Assembly: GCA_937910385.1 (NCBI GenBank)
Contig: CALEPT010000221.1
Coordinates: 1-64,000, forward strand
Direction: 5' to 3'
Length of the DNA stretch: 64,000 nucleotides
Origin: an uncultured Ruminococcus sp.
Lineage (GTDB): Bacteria; Bacillota; Clostridia; Oscillospirales; Ruminococcaceae
Below the pieces are notes generated by a model. The model saw only the letters and a list, made by a program, of their open reading frames with translations, did not search any database and was not told the DNA's origin. A program made the translations under genes and the position numbers. Within the stretch, counting starts at the first letter, position 1, and each line of letters opens with the position of its first letter. This document shows, in pieces, positions 42,671-50,889 of the stretch.

Positions 42671-44524
42671 ATGGATATTTACGGATTCTATAAGGGTGAG
42701 GCTTTTGAAGCTTACGAGTACTTCGGCGCTCATTATGACGGCAATGGCACGGTGTTCCGCACCTATGCGCCTAATGCCTCCAAGGTCACGGTTATTGGAG
42801 ATTTCAGCGGCTGGGAGGATATCCCTATGGAAAGAGTTGAGGACGGCCGCTTTTTTGAGCTGCGCTGTCCGGAGGCAAAAGAGGGTATGCGTTACAAATA
42901 CCGTATCTACGACCGCAAGGGTGACTTTATCGACCACTGTGATCCTTACGGCTTCGGCATGGAGCTGCGCCCGGGGACGTGCTCGGTGATACGCAGCATT
43001 ACGGGATATCGCTTTGATGACGGTGAATGGTTAAGCCGACGGAGCGACTGCCGTGACAAACCGCTCAATATCTATGAGGTTCACCTTGGCTCATGGCTGC
43101 GCAAACCCGGAAAGGTCTACCATGACAAGACCGAGACTGTGGAGGAGCCTGAACTCACGACTCCCGAGGAGATAATGGAGTATGAGGGCTGGTACACCTA
43201 CTCCGAGATAGCAGATAAGCTCGCAGACTACGCCTCTGAGCTCGGTTATACGCACATTGAGCTCATGCCTCTGAGCGAGCATCCATGTGACGAATCATGG
43301 GGCTATCAGAGTACGGGCTTCTTTTCGCCTACCTCCCGCTACGGGACTCCGCGGCAGCTCATGGAGCTTGTTGACAAGTGCCACCAAAAAGGAATAGGCG
43401 TTATAGTGGACTTCGTGCCTGTGCATTTTGCCGTGGATCACTATGCCCTCACCGAGTACGACGGCACGCGGCTATATGAATTCCCCGATGACGAGGCAGC
43501 CTACAATGAGTGGGGAAGCCGCAATTTCATGCATTCCAAGGGAGAGGTGCGTTCATTTATACAGTCCGCCGCGAATTACTGGCTCAGTGTTTATCATTTC
43601 GACGGACTGCGTATGGATGCTATCCGCAACATGATATACTGGGGCGGCAAGGAATACCGCGGTGAAAACCGCTATGCTATCGAATTCCTGAAAAGCATGA
43701 ACTGCGGACTCAAAGCCCGCCACCCCTCGGCGATAATTTCGGCAGAGGACTCTTCCTCATACCCTAAGGTGACAGCTCCCGTATTTGACGGAGGCCTCGG
43801 ATTTGACTACAAGTGGGACCTCGGCTGGATGCATGATACGCTTGAATACTTTCAGAGTGCGCCGATGTACCGCACCCGCGATTACCACAAGCTGACATTT
43901 TCAATGCTCTATTTCTACAATGAAAAGTATATCCTGCCGCTTTCGCATGACGAGGTAGTCCACGGAAAAGCTACGATAACGCAGAAGATGAACGGTCAGT
44001 ACCACGATAAGTTCCCCCAGGCGAGGGCGATGTATATGTACATGATAGCCCACCCGGGGAAGAAGCTCAACTTCATGGGAAACGAGATATCACAGCTCCG
44101 CGAGTGGGACGAAAAGCGCGAACAGGACTGGGAAATGCTGAGATATCCCCTGCATGACTCGTTCCGTGAGTATATCAAAGCGCTCAACGCGATATATCTC
44201 AAATACAACGCGCTCCACTACGACTATGACCCCACGAATTTCATGTGGGAGGACTGCAGCTCTGCCGATCGCTGTGTCTATGCGATACGCCGTAAGAGCG
44301 AGGACGGGGATATCCTTGCCGTTTTGAATTTTTCCGACTGGTTCCAGCCTGATTATACCGTTACGGTAGGAGAAGGATATGAGGTAAAGCTTTTGATTGA
44401 TTCGGATAATCAGATATACAGCGGTACCACTCCCGACGGAAAAACTTCCTATAACTATTACGGCGACCATATAGACATGGATATACCGCCATTCAGCGGC
44501 AGAATGTTCCTGCTGAAAAAATAA
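42671..44524 (+). CDS. glgB: 1,4-alpha-glucan branching enzyme (GH13)
   Basis: Transfers alpha-1,4 chains to make alpha-1,6 branches in glycogen. It has 617 residues: an N-terminal CBM48-like domain (about 20-105, VTVIGDFSGWED), a GH13 barrel and a C-terminal all-beta domain. Catalytic motifs: nucleophile in DGLRMDAI (about 310-317), acid/base in ISAEDSS (about 355-361), stabiliser in LSHDEVVHG. GNEISQLREWDE is the branching-enzyme signature. An extra stretch containing PELTTPEEIMEYEGWYTYSE precedes the barrel loop. The ribosome site is GGGGTGAT. No other glg genes are adjacent. Confidence 0.95.
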   Translation: MDIYGFYKGEAFEAYEYFGAHYDGNGTVFRTYAPNASKVTVIGDFSGWEDIPMERVEDGRFFELRCPEAKEGMRYKYRIYDRKGDFIDHCDPYGFGMELRPGTCSVIRSITGYRFDDGEWLSRRSDCRDKPLNIYEVHLGSWLRKPGKVYHDKTETVEEPELTTPEEIMEYEGWYTYSEIADKLADYASELGYTHIELMPLSEHPCDESWGYQSTGFFSPTSRYGTPRQLMELVDKCHQKGIGVIVDFVPVHFAVDHYALTEYDGTRLYEFPDDEAAYNEWGSRNFMHSKGEVRSFIQSAANYWLSVYHFDGLRMDAIRNMIYWGGKEYRGENRYAIEFLKSMNCGLKARHPSAIISAEDSSSYPKVTAPVFDGGLGFDYKWDLGWMHDTLEYFQSAPMYRTRDYHKLTFSMLYFYNEKYILPLSHDEVVHGKATITQKMNGQYHDKFPQARAMYMYMIAHPGKKLNFMGNEISQLREWDEKREQDWEMLRYPLHDSFREYIKALNAIYLKYNALHYDYDPTNFMWEDCSSADRCVYAIRRKSEDGDILAVLNFSDWFQPDYTVTVGEGYEVKLLIDSDNQIYSGTTPDGKTSYNYYGDHIDMDIPPFSGRMFLLKK

Positions 44525-44615
44525 ATCATCGAATTTTGCTTCTGGAGGTTGGGATTTTATAAAGCGTATGTTAGCGCAGGGCTTGTGCCGCCGTTTTCGC
44601 GCTTAAGATCATATG

Positions 44616-44657
44616 TAAGGAAATGTTTTCTCCGCTGTAAGGAAATTTTTTCTCCGC
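44616..44657 (+). repeat. Tandem 22-nt direct repeat upstream of a promoter
   Basis: TAAGGAAATGTTTTCTCCGC (44616-44635) is repeated as TAAGGAAATTTTTTCTCCGC (44638-44657), directly before the -35 box of the next gene. Confidence 0.85.
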
Positions 44658-44661
44658 GCAG

Positions 44662-44690
44662 TTGATTTTTCTGAAATTGTATGCTATAAT
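44662..44690 (+). promoter_or_regulatory. Promoter of the membrane protein gene at 44749
   Basis: TTGATT (44662-44667) and TATAAT (44685-44690) are separated by 17 nt. The upstream TTTTCTCCGCGCAG resembles galE and yicC promoters. Confidence 0.75.
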
Positions 44691-44748
44691 GTAGTGTGTG
44701 ACTTTTGGCATAATGCTTTATACATAAAATATTATTTCGGAGGCAATA

Positions 44749-45978
44749 ATGAAGAATTTCTTGGCAAATGTCTGGACAAAAAGAGTTGTTGCGATCCTGA
44801 GTCTGCTCTATGCTTATGGAGTATGCCATCTTTGCTACTTCTCAATATTCTATGAGATACATATTCAGGACAGAACATCTCAATGTCTTATGATAACCGG
44901 CGTGTCAATACTCGTGCTGGTTGCGATGCTTTACACAAGAAAGCAGATATTCACTCGCATTGCAAGCTTTATCATATTGCCGGCAATGCTTCCGGTGGTG
45001 CTTCTGTATTTCGGTGAATGGGGAATGATAATCCCTATAATCGTGACCGGAATAACTATACTGCTGCTGTCAGGCGCAGGTGAAGGAAGCAAGACCGCTG
45101 TAGGTACGATCGTCCTTCTTCTGTATATTTTCGGTGCACTCGGATACTTCCTGTTTACTTCGTTTTTCATTTCATCAGCCAAGGAAACGGTCGTTGAAAC
45201 AGGAACTTCACCATCGGGCAGATACCGCTACAGCGTGATAAATACAGAAGACAGCTCTAACGGCAGTACTTCGGTCTACGTTGAGCCGAATTATGCCGAC
45301 CTTAACTACCCGTTCGTTACTTTTACCCTTAAGAATATGGACAGGGTAGTCTACCTTGAAAGACCTGTCGCTGAGGAAATAAACATCGAATGGACTACAC
45401 AGAATCGTCAGGATATCACTCAGCAGATAGAGGCTATCTCGGATAATATCGAGGTGGAGGTTACAGATGAAGAGCTTAAAGCTCTTGGATATACCTATGA
45501 TTGTAAGCTCATGCTCACAGACGTGGTAGTGAGGAAAAAATTTGAGATAGGAAAGACCGCTTCCGATGTGGATCCTATTCCCCTCGATGAACTCACAGAT
45601 GAGCAGCTTGCTGTATTCGGCATCGGCAGAGATACAGGCGGCAGATATTATATCATCTCGCCTTCCGAAGAGCTGATGGACAAGATCGACAATACCACCG
45701 GCGCGCGGGTGTATTTCAGCGATCTTGACAGCAAGGCATTGAAGCTTTATAACAGCCAGAATACTGATGATTACGGAAATGTACTTTTTAAGGTATCCAA
45801 AAACAGAACAGTTCTGCTTAACACTCTTACCGATGAACAGCTTGAACAGCTTGGAGTTTCTGAAGAAAGCGATGTTATGAACTTCAACGGAAAGGTTTGC
45901 TTCCGTTCATATGTTGCGGAGCTTGATGATTATTACGATGTCGATTCAAGACATCTTTCTATAGAGCTTCTCAACTGA
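44749..45978 (+). CDS. Membrane protein with large extracytoplasmic domain, unknown
   Basis: The protein has 409 residues with about five helices in residues 1-145, then a hydrophilic region of 260 residues. The latter contains two similar short units, LTDEQLAVFGIGRDTGG and LTDEQLEQLGVSEES. I do not recognise the domain. It has its own promoter and a CGGAGGC ribosome site. Confidence 0.75.
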   Translation: MKNFLANVWTKRVVAILSLLYAYGVCHLCYFSIFYEIHIQDRTSQCLMITGVSILVLVAMLYTRKQIFTRIASFIILPAMLPVVLLYFGEWGMIIPIIVTGITILLLSGAGEGSKTAVGTIVLLLYIFGALGYFLFTSFFISSAKETVVETGTSPSGRYRYSVINTEDSSNGSTSVYVEPNYADLNYPFVTFTLKNMDRVVYLERPVAEEINIEWTTQNRQDITQQIEAISDNIEVEVTDEELKALGYTYDCKLMLTDVVVRKKFEIGKTASDVDPIPLDELTDEQLAVFGIGRDTGGRYYIISPSEELMDKIDNTTGARVYFSDLDSKALKLYNSQNTDDYGNVLFKVSKNRTVLLNTLTDEQLEQLGVSEESDVMNFNGKVCFRSYVAELDDYYDVDSRHLSIELLN

Positions 45979-45990
45979 AACATTGATGAA

Positions 45991-46018
45991 AAGCCTCCGT
46001 TTTTACGGAGACTTTTTT
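45991..46018 (+). terminator. Terminator after the 44749 gene
   Basis: The stem CTCCGT / ACGGAG with a T-rich loop is followed by ACTTTTTTG. Confidence 0.8.
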
Positions 46019-46030
46019 GCGTGAACGCTT

Positions 46031-46070
46031 ACAAATTTGTATTGACAAGTATAGGCTATTGTGGTAAAAT
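46031..46070 (+). promoter_or_regulatory. xylA promoter with upstream palindrome
   Basis: TTGACA (46042-46047) and TAAAAT (46065-46070) are separated by 17 nt. The perfect palindrome ACAAATTTGT (46031-46040) touches the -35 box, a candidate regulator site. Confidence 0.65.
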
Positions 46071-46139
46071 AAACATATAAATTATGCTCTGAAAAAGGAG
46101 TTAAATTATATTTAATAACTATAGGAGGTTATTATTATC

Positions 46140-47462
46140 ATGAGCGAATTTTTTAAAGGTATAGGCAAGATCCCCTATGAAGGAAAGAACTCCACTAACC
46201 CTCTGGCGTTCAAGTACTATAACCCCGATGAGGTCATCGGCGGAAAAACAATGAAGGAGCAGCTCAAATTCGCCCTCTCATGGTGGCATACTATGGGCGG
46301 CGACGGCACGGATATGTTCGGCGTAGGTACTGCCGACAAGACATGGGGCGAATCTGACCCGACTGCAAGAGCTAAGGCAAAGGTGGACGCTGCTTTCGAG
46401 ATCATGGACAAGCTCTCTATCGAGTATTTCTGCTTCCATGACCGCGATCTCTCTCCCGAGTACGGCGACCTCTCTGAGACTAATGCAAAGCTCGACGAGG
46501 TAACAGATTACATAAAGCAGAAGCAGGACGAGACAGGCTTCAAGTGCCTGTGGGGCACGGCTAAGTGCTTCGACCACCCGAGATATATGCACGGCGCCGG
46601 AACCTCTCCATCCGCCGACGTTTTCGCATATGCAGCTGCTCAGATAAAGAAGGCTATCGAGGCTACAGTAAAGCTCGGCGGCAACGGCTACGTCTTCTGG
46701 GGCGGACGCGAGGGCTATGAGACTCTCCTCAACACAAATATGGGACTCGAGCTCGACAACATGGCTCGCCTTATGAAAATGGCTGTAAAGTATGCACGTT
46801 CTATCGGCTACGCAGGCGACTTCTACATTGAGCCCAAGCCCAAGGAGCCTACAAAGCACCAGTATGACTTCGATACCGCAACTGTTCTCGGATTTTTGCG
46901 CAAGTATGATCTCGACAAGGATTTCAAGATGAACATCGAGGCTAACCACGCTACACTCGCTCAGCACACCTTCCAGCACGAGCTGAGAGTTGCGCGCGAT
47001 AACGGCTTCTTCGGCTCTATCGACGCAAATCAGGGCGATCCGCTTCTCGGCTGGGATACAGACCAGTTCCCGACGAACATCTATGACGCAGCTCTTTGTA
47101 TGTATGAGGTACTCAAGGCAGGCGGCTTCACAAACGGCGGTCTTAATTTCGACTCCAAGGCAAGAAGGGGCAGCTTTACTCCCGAGGATATCTTCCACAG
47201 CTATATCGCAGGTATGGATACATTCGCACTCGGTCTGCGCATTGCTCAGAAGATAATCGACGACGGACGTATCGATAAGTTTGTTGACGATAGATACTCA
47301 TCATGGACTACCGGTATAGGCAAGGATATAATCGACGGCAAGGTCGGCTTCGAGGAACTTGAAAAGTACGCACTCGAAAAGGGCGAGGTTACAGATTCCC
47401 TCGGCAGCGGACGTCAGGAAATGCTTGAATCTATCATCAACAATATCATGTTCAGCCTTTGA
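46140..47462 (+). CDS. xylA: Xylose isomerase
   Basis: Converts D-xylose to D-xylulose. It has 440 residues, the class II length with the extended N-terminus. Active-site features are [13 protein letters not shown] (catalytic His and Asp), WGGREGYE, a metal-binding Glu in [12 protein letters not shown] and the [16 protein letters not shown] stretch with metal ligands. The AGGAGG ribosome site lies slightly far (10 nt) from the ATG. It heads the xylose operon; xylB follows after one small gene. In this cellulolytic context it would use xylose released from hemicellulose. Confidence 0.96.
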   Translation: MSEFFKGIGKIPYEGKNSTNPLAFKYYNPDEVIGGKTMKEQLKFALSWWHTMGGDGTDMFGVGTADKTWGESDPTARAKAKVDAAFEIMDKLSIEYFCFHDRDLSPEYGDLSETNAKLDEVTDYIKQKQDETGFKCLWGTAKCFDHPRYMHGAGTSPSADVFAYAAAQIKKAIEATVKLGGNGYVFWGGREGYETLLNTNMGLELDNMARLMKMAVKYARSIGYAGDFYIEPKPKEPTKHQYDFDTATVLGFLRKYDLDKDFKMNIEANHATLAQHTFQHELRVARDNGFFGSIDANQGDPLLGWDTDQFPTNIYDAALCMYEVLKAGGFTNGGLNFDSKARRGSFTPEDIFHSYIAGMDTFALGLRIAQKIIDDGRIDKFVDDRYSSWTTGIGKDIIDGKVGFEELEKYALEKGEVTDSLGSGRQEMLESIINNIMFSL

Positions 47463-47480
47463 TTCTCAGAGTTTATTGGA

Positions 47481-47527
47481 CGTTCGGACGCCTTTCCGCG
47501 AGGGGACGGCGTTCGGGCGTTTCTTTT
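47481..47527 (+). terminator. Hairpin after xylA
   Basis: CGTTCGGACGCC pairs over 12 bp with GGCGTTCGGGCG using G-U pairs that work only in the plus-strand RNA, followed by TTTCTTTT. It may let xylA be made in excess over the downstream xylB. Confidence 0.75.
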
Positions 47528-47558
47528 ATTTGGTATGATACTGAAATGGAGTTACATA

Positions 47559-47867
47559 ATGAAAACGAAAAAACAGGGCAATAACTGGACAGCATACTAT
47601 GACCCGTACACAGAGCGCTATTTTGCAGAGATAATGTATACCAGCCGCGAGGGGCGGGAGCAGTATGACTATGAGATAACGAAGGATATTTATGCACGGC
47701 TCGGTACATTCAAAGATGATATTGAAAACGAAAGATTGATAAAAGAAGGGAAAATGTCATATTCTTTTGAAAATACGATGTACGGCACTCTCGGTCCCGA
47801 AAGGACTGTCTGGGATGACGAAGCTCATGAGGCAATGCGAGAGTTAGAACGGAAGAACAGTATTTGA
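47559..47867 (+). CDS. Small unknown protein between xylA and xylB
   Basis: Soluble protein of 102 residues rich in Tyr, Glu and Arg. It has WTAYYDPYTERYFAEIMY, a core of helices and a C-terminal DDEAHEAMRELERK. The start is set at MKTKKQG after a GGAG site. It lies after the xylA hairpin and 26 nt before xylB. Not a known xyl gene; function unknown. Confidence 0.7.
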   Translation: MKTKKQGNNWTAYYDPYTERYFAEIMYTSREGREQYDYEITKDIYARLGTFKDDIENERLIKEGKMSYSFENTMYGTLGPERTVWDDEAHEAMRELERKNSI

Positions 47868-47893
47868 ATTTTTGTGATGAAAGGAGTTTTACT

Positions 47894-49417
47894 ATGTCAT
47901 ACATTATAGGCGTGGACTGCGGTACAAGCGGTACAAAGACAGTCCTGTTTGACGAAAGGGGAGTGGTCATCGCTTCCAAAACAATAGAATACCCAATGTA
48001 TCAGCCTCAAAACGGCTATGCGGAGCAAGATCCCGTGGACTGGTCGGCTGCTATGATAAACACTATCAAAGCAGTCATGGCTCAGAGCAGCGTAAAAAAG
48101 GAGGACGTCAAGGGTATCGGTATATCGGGGCAGATGCACGGTCTGGTAATGCTCGACAAGGACAACAACGTGCTTCGCCGTTCGATCATCTGGTGCGATC
48201 AGCGAACCGCCGCAGAGGTCGAGGAGATGAACAGGATCGTGGGACGTGATAAGCTCGTTGAGATAACTGCGAATCCTGCGCTCACGGGCTGGACTGCCGC
48301 TAAGATACTTTGGATCAAGAATAATGAGCCCGAAATCTACAGTAAGGTCGCGCACATTCTTCTTCCAAAGGACTATCTGAGATTTATCCTCACGGGCGAA
48401 TATGCTACAGAAGTATCCGACGCATCGGGAATGCAGCTTCTCGACGTTCCTAATCGAAAATGGTCAGACGAGCTGCTCTCTGCATTCGAGATAGACAAGA
48501 GCTGGCTCGGCAAGGTGTATGAGTCGTGTGAGGTCACAGGTACGCTGACCAAAGCTATGGCGGCTGAGCTCGGACTGTGCGAGGGCACTATAGTTGTCGG
48601 AGGAGCAGGCGATAATGCCGCTGCCGCCGTAGGTACCGGAGTTGTTGAGGACGGAAAGGCATTTACTACTATCGGTACTTCAGGTGTCGTTTTTGCCCAT
48701 ACATCGAGCGTTTCAATTGATAAAAAGGGAAGAGTCCACACATGCTGTGCAGCCGTTCCGGATACATGGCACGTTATGGGCGTTACTCAGGGAGCAGGCC
48801 TGTCGCTGAAATGGTTCAGGGATAATTTCTGCATGACAGAAAAGGAGACCGCGAAGCTCATGGGTCTGGATGAGTACTACCTCATGGATAAGCAGGCTGA
48901 GCAGGTGCCCGTCGGTGCGAACAGGCTGCTGTATCTGCCGTATCTTATGGGAGAGAGAACTCCTCATCTTGATCCCGATGCGCGTGGAGTTTTCTTCGGC
49001 TTATCGGCAATACACACGCGCCGCGATATGCTGCGCGCAGTTATGGAGGGCGTTACATATTCTCTGCGAGACTGCGTTGAGGTGTTCCGCGAGATGAACG
49101 TAAATGTCAGCGATATGATGGCTTGCGGCGGAGGAGGTTCCTCACCTCTCTGGAGGAGTATGCTTGCCGACCTTTACAACTGTAATGTCAAGACCGTTGC
49201 TTCAAAGGAAGGACCTGCGCTTGGCGTGGCTATCCTTGCAAGCGTTGGAGCAGGTCTTTACAGCAGTGTTACCGAGGCGTGCGGAGCTATCATTTCTGCT
49301 GATAAGGTACAGGAACCGGATCCTGCAAATGTTCCGGAATATGAGAAGTATTATCAGCTTTACAAGGAGATATATCCTGCGCTCAAGGATAAATTCTCAA
49401 AGCTGGCAGCTCTTTGA
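47894..49417 (+). CDS. xylB: Xylulokinase
   Basis: Phosphorylates D-xylulose to xylulose 5-phosphate. FGGY kinase of 507 residues with the N-terminal GVDCGTSGTKTVLFD, the GISGQMHGLV and WCDQRT substrate segments, GGAGDNAAAAVG, and a C-terminal ACGGGGSSPLWRSMLADL ATP-site motif. The start is at 47894 after AAGGAG; an in-frame TTG upstream is unlikely. It is the last gene of the xylose operon and completes conversion of xylose to a pentose phosphate intermediate. Confidence 0.95.
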   Translation: MSYIIGVDCGTSGTKTVLFDERGVVIASKTIEYPMYQPQNGYAEQDPVDWSAAMINTIKAVMAQSSVKKEDVKGIGISGQMHGLVMLDKDNNVLRRSIIWCDQRTAAEVEEMNRIVGRDKLVEITANPALTGWTAAKILWIKNNEPEIYSKVAHILLPKDYLRFILTGEYATEVSDASGMQLLDVPNRKWSDELLSAFEIDKSWLGKVYESCEVTGTLTKAMAAELGLCEGTIVVGGAGDNAAAAVGTGVVEDGKAFTTIGTSGVVFAHTSSVSIDKKGRVHTCCAAVPDTWHVMGVTQGAGLSLKWFRDNFCMTEKETAKLMGLDEYYLMDKQAEQVPVGANRLLYLPYLMGERTPHLDPDARGVFFGLSAIHTRRDMLRAVMEGVTYSLRDCVEVFREMNVNVSDMMACGGGGSSPLWRSMLADLYNCNVKTVASKEGPALGVAILASVGAGLYSSVTEACGAIISADKVQEPDPANVPEYEKYYQLYKEIYPALKDKFSKLAAL

Positions 49418-49500
49418 GTTGTGTAATATCAACAAATATCCCAACATTGTGTTGAATCTACGGAGCCGCTACTTGCGGTGATCGGTAAAACAGTTTAATA

Positions 49501-49545
49501 AAGCCGCTTCCGAATACTTTTGATCGGAGGCGGCTTTTAGCTTTT
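49501..49545 (+). terminator. Terminator after xylB
   Basis: The stem AAGCCGCTTCCGA / TCGGAGGCGGCTT with a T-rich loop is followed by TTTAGCTTTT. Confidence 0.85.
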
Positions 49546-49550
49546 AATGA

Positions 49551-49585
49551 GAAAAATTCGCGCCCCAGCAAAACTGGAACGCGAA
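49551..49585 (-). terminator. Minus-strand terminator ending the tRNA-Arg/structured RNA transcript
   Basis: On the minus strand TTCGCGTTCCAG pairs with CTGGGGCGCGAA around TTTTG, followed by TTTTTCTC. Two of the 12 pairs are G-U, which only form in the minus-strand RNA, so the transcript direction is supported. Confidence 0.8.
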
Positions 49586-49722
49586 ACTGCCCGCGGGGGC
49601 TCCCCGTTGTGTTATCTGTACTAAATAGATGACAGTGCCGTAAGCGATGTACAACTATCATTCCCGATAACGGTAAGCGAGCTTTGCGAACGACAACGTG
49701 GTCGCGGGCACAGGCTCTGTGC
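49586..49722 (-). ncRNA. Structured RNA downstream of tRNA-Arg, unidentified class
   Basis: Nested pairing seen on the minus strand: 49703-49710 with 49588-49595 (8 bp TGCCCGCG/CGCGGGCA), 49693-49698 with 49605-49610, 49666-49671 with 49611-49616, and 49649-49653 with 49617-49621. So 17 consecutive bases pair with three separate ordered segments, forming a rod with side loops. A terminator follows. It may be an independent RNA processed from the tRNA transcript, or a long trailer. A short GTTCGCAAAGC stretch recalls 6S RNA, but this is weak. Class unknown. Confidence 0.5.
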
Positions 49723-49797
49723 TGGTACGCCTGACTGGAATCGAACCAGCGCACACGGCGTCGGAGGCCGATGCTCTATCCCCTGAGCTACAGGCGC
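49723..49797 (-). tRNA. tRNA-Arg (anticodon CCG), CCA encoded
   Basis: The cloverleaf reads on the minus strand: acceptor GCGCCTG/CAGGCGT (first pair G-U), D-arm GCTC/GAGC, anticodon loop CTCCGAC giving CCG, 4-nt variable loop, T-arm with TTCGATT, discriminator A and encoded CCA. The top pair of the anticodon stem is a U-U mismatch. It decodes the arginine codon CGG. Confidence 0.92.
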
Positions 49798-49814
49798 ATA
49801 AATATTACTACTAT

Positions 49815-49843
49815 ATTATAACAAAAACTCTTGAAATTTGCAA
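49815..49843 (-). promoter_or_regulatory. Promoter of tRNA-Arg
   Basis: On the minus strand, TTGCAA (49843-49838) and TATAAT (49820-49815) are separated by 17 nt. The tRNA starts about 18 nt after the -10 box. Confidence 0.75.
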
Positions 49844-49859
49844 GTAGTTGTGGTATAAT
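49831..49859 (+). promoter_or_regulatory. Promoter of the NlpC/P60-like gene
   Basis: TTGAAA (49831-49836) and TATAAT (49854-49859) are separated by 17 nt, overlapping the divergent tRNA promoter. It leaves a leader of about 180 nt. Confidence 0.65.
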
Positions 49860-50046
49860 TATTTCAGAAAATCTTCAGTCAGACCGCATATAGTTTGTTT
49901 GTAAACTGTTTGGTCAGAATTTTGGTCGGGCTGCATAGCTGCACCGGCGTATATCAAGCCGCTTTTTTATAAAAGTTTTGAACGATTGCGGATAATGTAC
50001 AAAACAATAATGTCTTTGTGCGATTTGCCTTTAGGGAGGAAGAATT

Positions 50047-50625
50047 TTGGAATGCTATATATATCTTGTAGTGGCTCAGACCGGTACGAAGCCTGCGAGA
50101 TTTTTTCGGTTTATCACTAAAAAGCCCTATAATCATGTTTCTCTTTCAGGCGATGTGAATTTATCGGAAATGTACAGCTTTTGCCGTACATATCGTCCTT
50201 TTCCGCTTCCTGCTACTTTCAACAAGGAGATAGTTGGAGAGGGAACTCTCGGTCAATATGGCTGTATTCCGTGTGAAATATACAGAATACCGGTCACTGA
50301 GGCGCAAAAAGCCGAATATAATCGTATCATCAAGCACTTCTGCGATAACCGCAAGGTATATTCATACAATCTTCTCGGACTTCTTGCCGTCCACCTGAAT
50401 ATAGAGTGGAATCGTAAAAAAAGCTTCGTCTGTTCACAGTTCGTAGCATATACTATGGATAAAATTGGTATACCACTTGAAAAGCCCTTCTGTCTGTATA
50501 AGCCGGACGATTTTCGGACATTTCCCGGAGCGACTCTTATTTATACAGGAGAGCTTAATACTTTTTACTACGGCAGACAATCTGAGCCTATAGTAAAACG
50601 GAAATCAAATATGCCGCTGATCTGA
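50047..50625 (+). CDS. Permuted papain-fold (NlpC/P60-like, YiiX-type) protein
   Basis: The protein has 192 residues. The permuted NlpC/P60 layout is seen: a His in KKPYNHVSLSGD near the start and the Cys in SFVCSQFVAYTMDKIGIPL near residue 133. Such proteins cleave amide bonds in lipids or proteins, and some are inactive. The start is a TTG at 50047, supported by GGGAGG ending 7 nt upstream; no ATG fits. It overlaps the convergent small gene by 38 nt. Substrate unknown. Confidence 0.75.
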   Translation: MECYIYLVVAQTGTKPARFFRFITKKPYNHVSLSGDVNLSEMYSFCRTYRPFPLPATFNKEIVGEGTLGQYGCIPCEIYRIPVTEAQKAEYNRIIKHFCDNRKVYSYNLLGLLAVHLNIEWNRKKSFVCSQFVAYTMDKIGIPLEKPFCLYKPDDFRTFPGATLIYTGELNTFYYGRQSEPIVKRKSNMPLI

Positions 50626-50887
50626 GCTCGTCGGGAGCTAACAGGTATGCCGCACAGTACAGTCTGCTGTCCGGCGAAAGTCCCGATATGCTGAATTGTG
50701 CCGTGTATTCAAGTACTTCCACCTCAGCTGTGTCACCGTTAACTATCAGGCTTGCAGGAGCTATTTTTTCATCTGTAAGCCTGTTGTATGAATTGGCGTA
50801 TGAATTTATGAACATCCACGAACCGACTGTCAGGAGCAAGTAAAGAAAAATTGCTCTGACGGCGGTTTTTTTCTTTTTTGTTCTCAT
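50588..50887 (-). CDS. Small membrane-anchored protein in the spoIIP unit
   Basis: The protein has 99 residues: a basic N-terminus, one membrane helix (about 13-30) and a small beta-rich outer part. It follows spoIIP by 2 nt on the same strand, so co-transcription is likely. Its 3' end overlaps the convergent gene. No family recognised. Confidence 0.6.
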   Translation of the reverse strand: MRTKKKKTAVRAIFLYLLLTVGSWMFINSYANSYNRLTDEKIAPASLIVNGDTAEVEVLEYTAQFSISGLSPDSRLYCAAYLLAPDELRSAAYLISVLL

Positions 50888-50889
50888 AT

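Larger units (their letters stand above)
49418..50046. other. Gap with xylB terminator, structured RNA, tRNA-Arg and two divergent promoters
   Basis: This 629-nt region has no protein gene that I can support. In order it holds the xylB terminator (49501-49545), a minus-strand terminator (49551-49585), a structured RNA segment (49588-49710), tRNA-Arg (49723-49797), divergent promoters (49815-49859), and the leader of the gene at 50047. Confidence 0.8.

Noticed and set aside
46278..47198. 306-residue frame antisense to xylA
   Set aside because: xylA is a full-length recognised enzyme; the antisense frame is a by-product of its codon use.
49551..49797. tmRNA as the identity of the tRNA-Arg plus structured segment
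   Set aside because: The tRNA has a complete D-arm and anticodon arm, and no tag-peptide frame or split tRNA half is seen.
49723..49797. tRNA-Arg as an integration site of a mobile element
   Set aside because: No integrase gene and no repeat of the tRNA 3' end were seen within the window.
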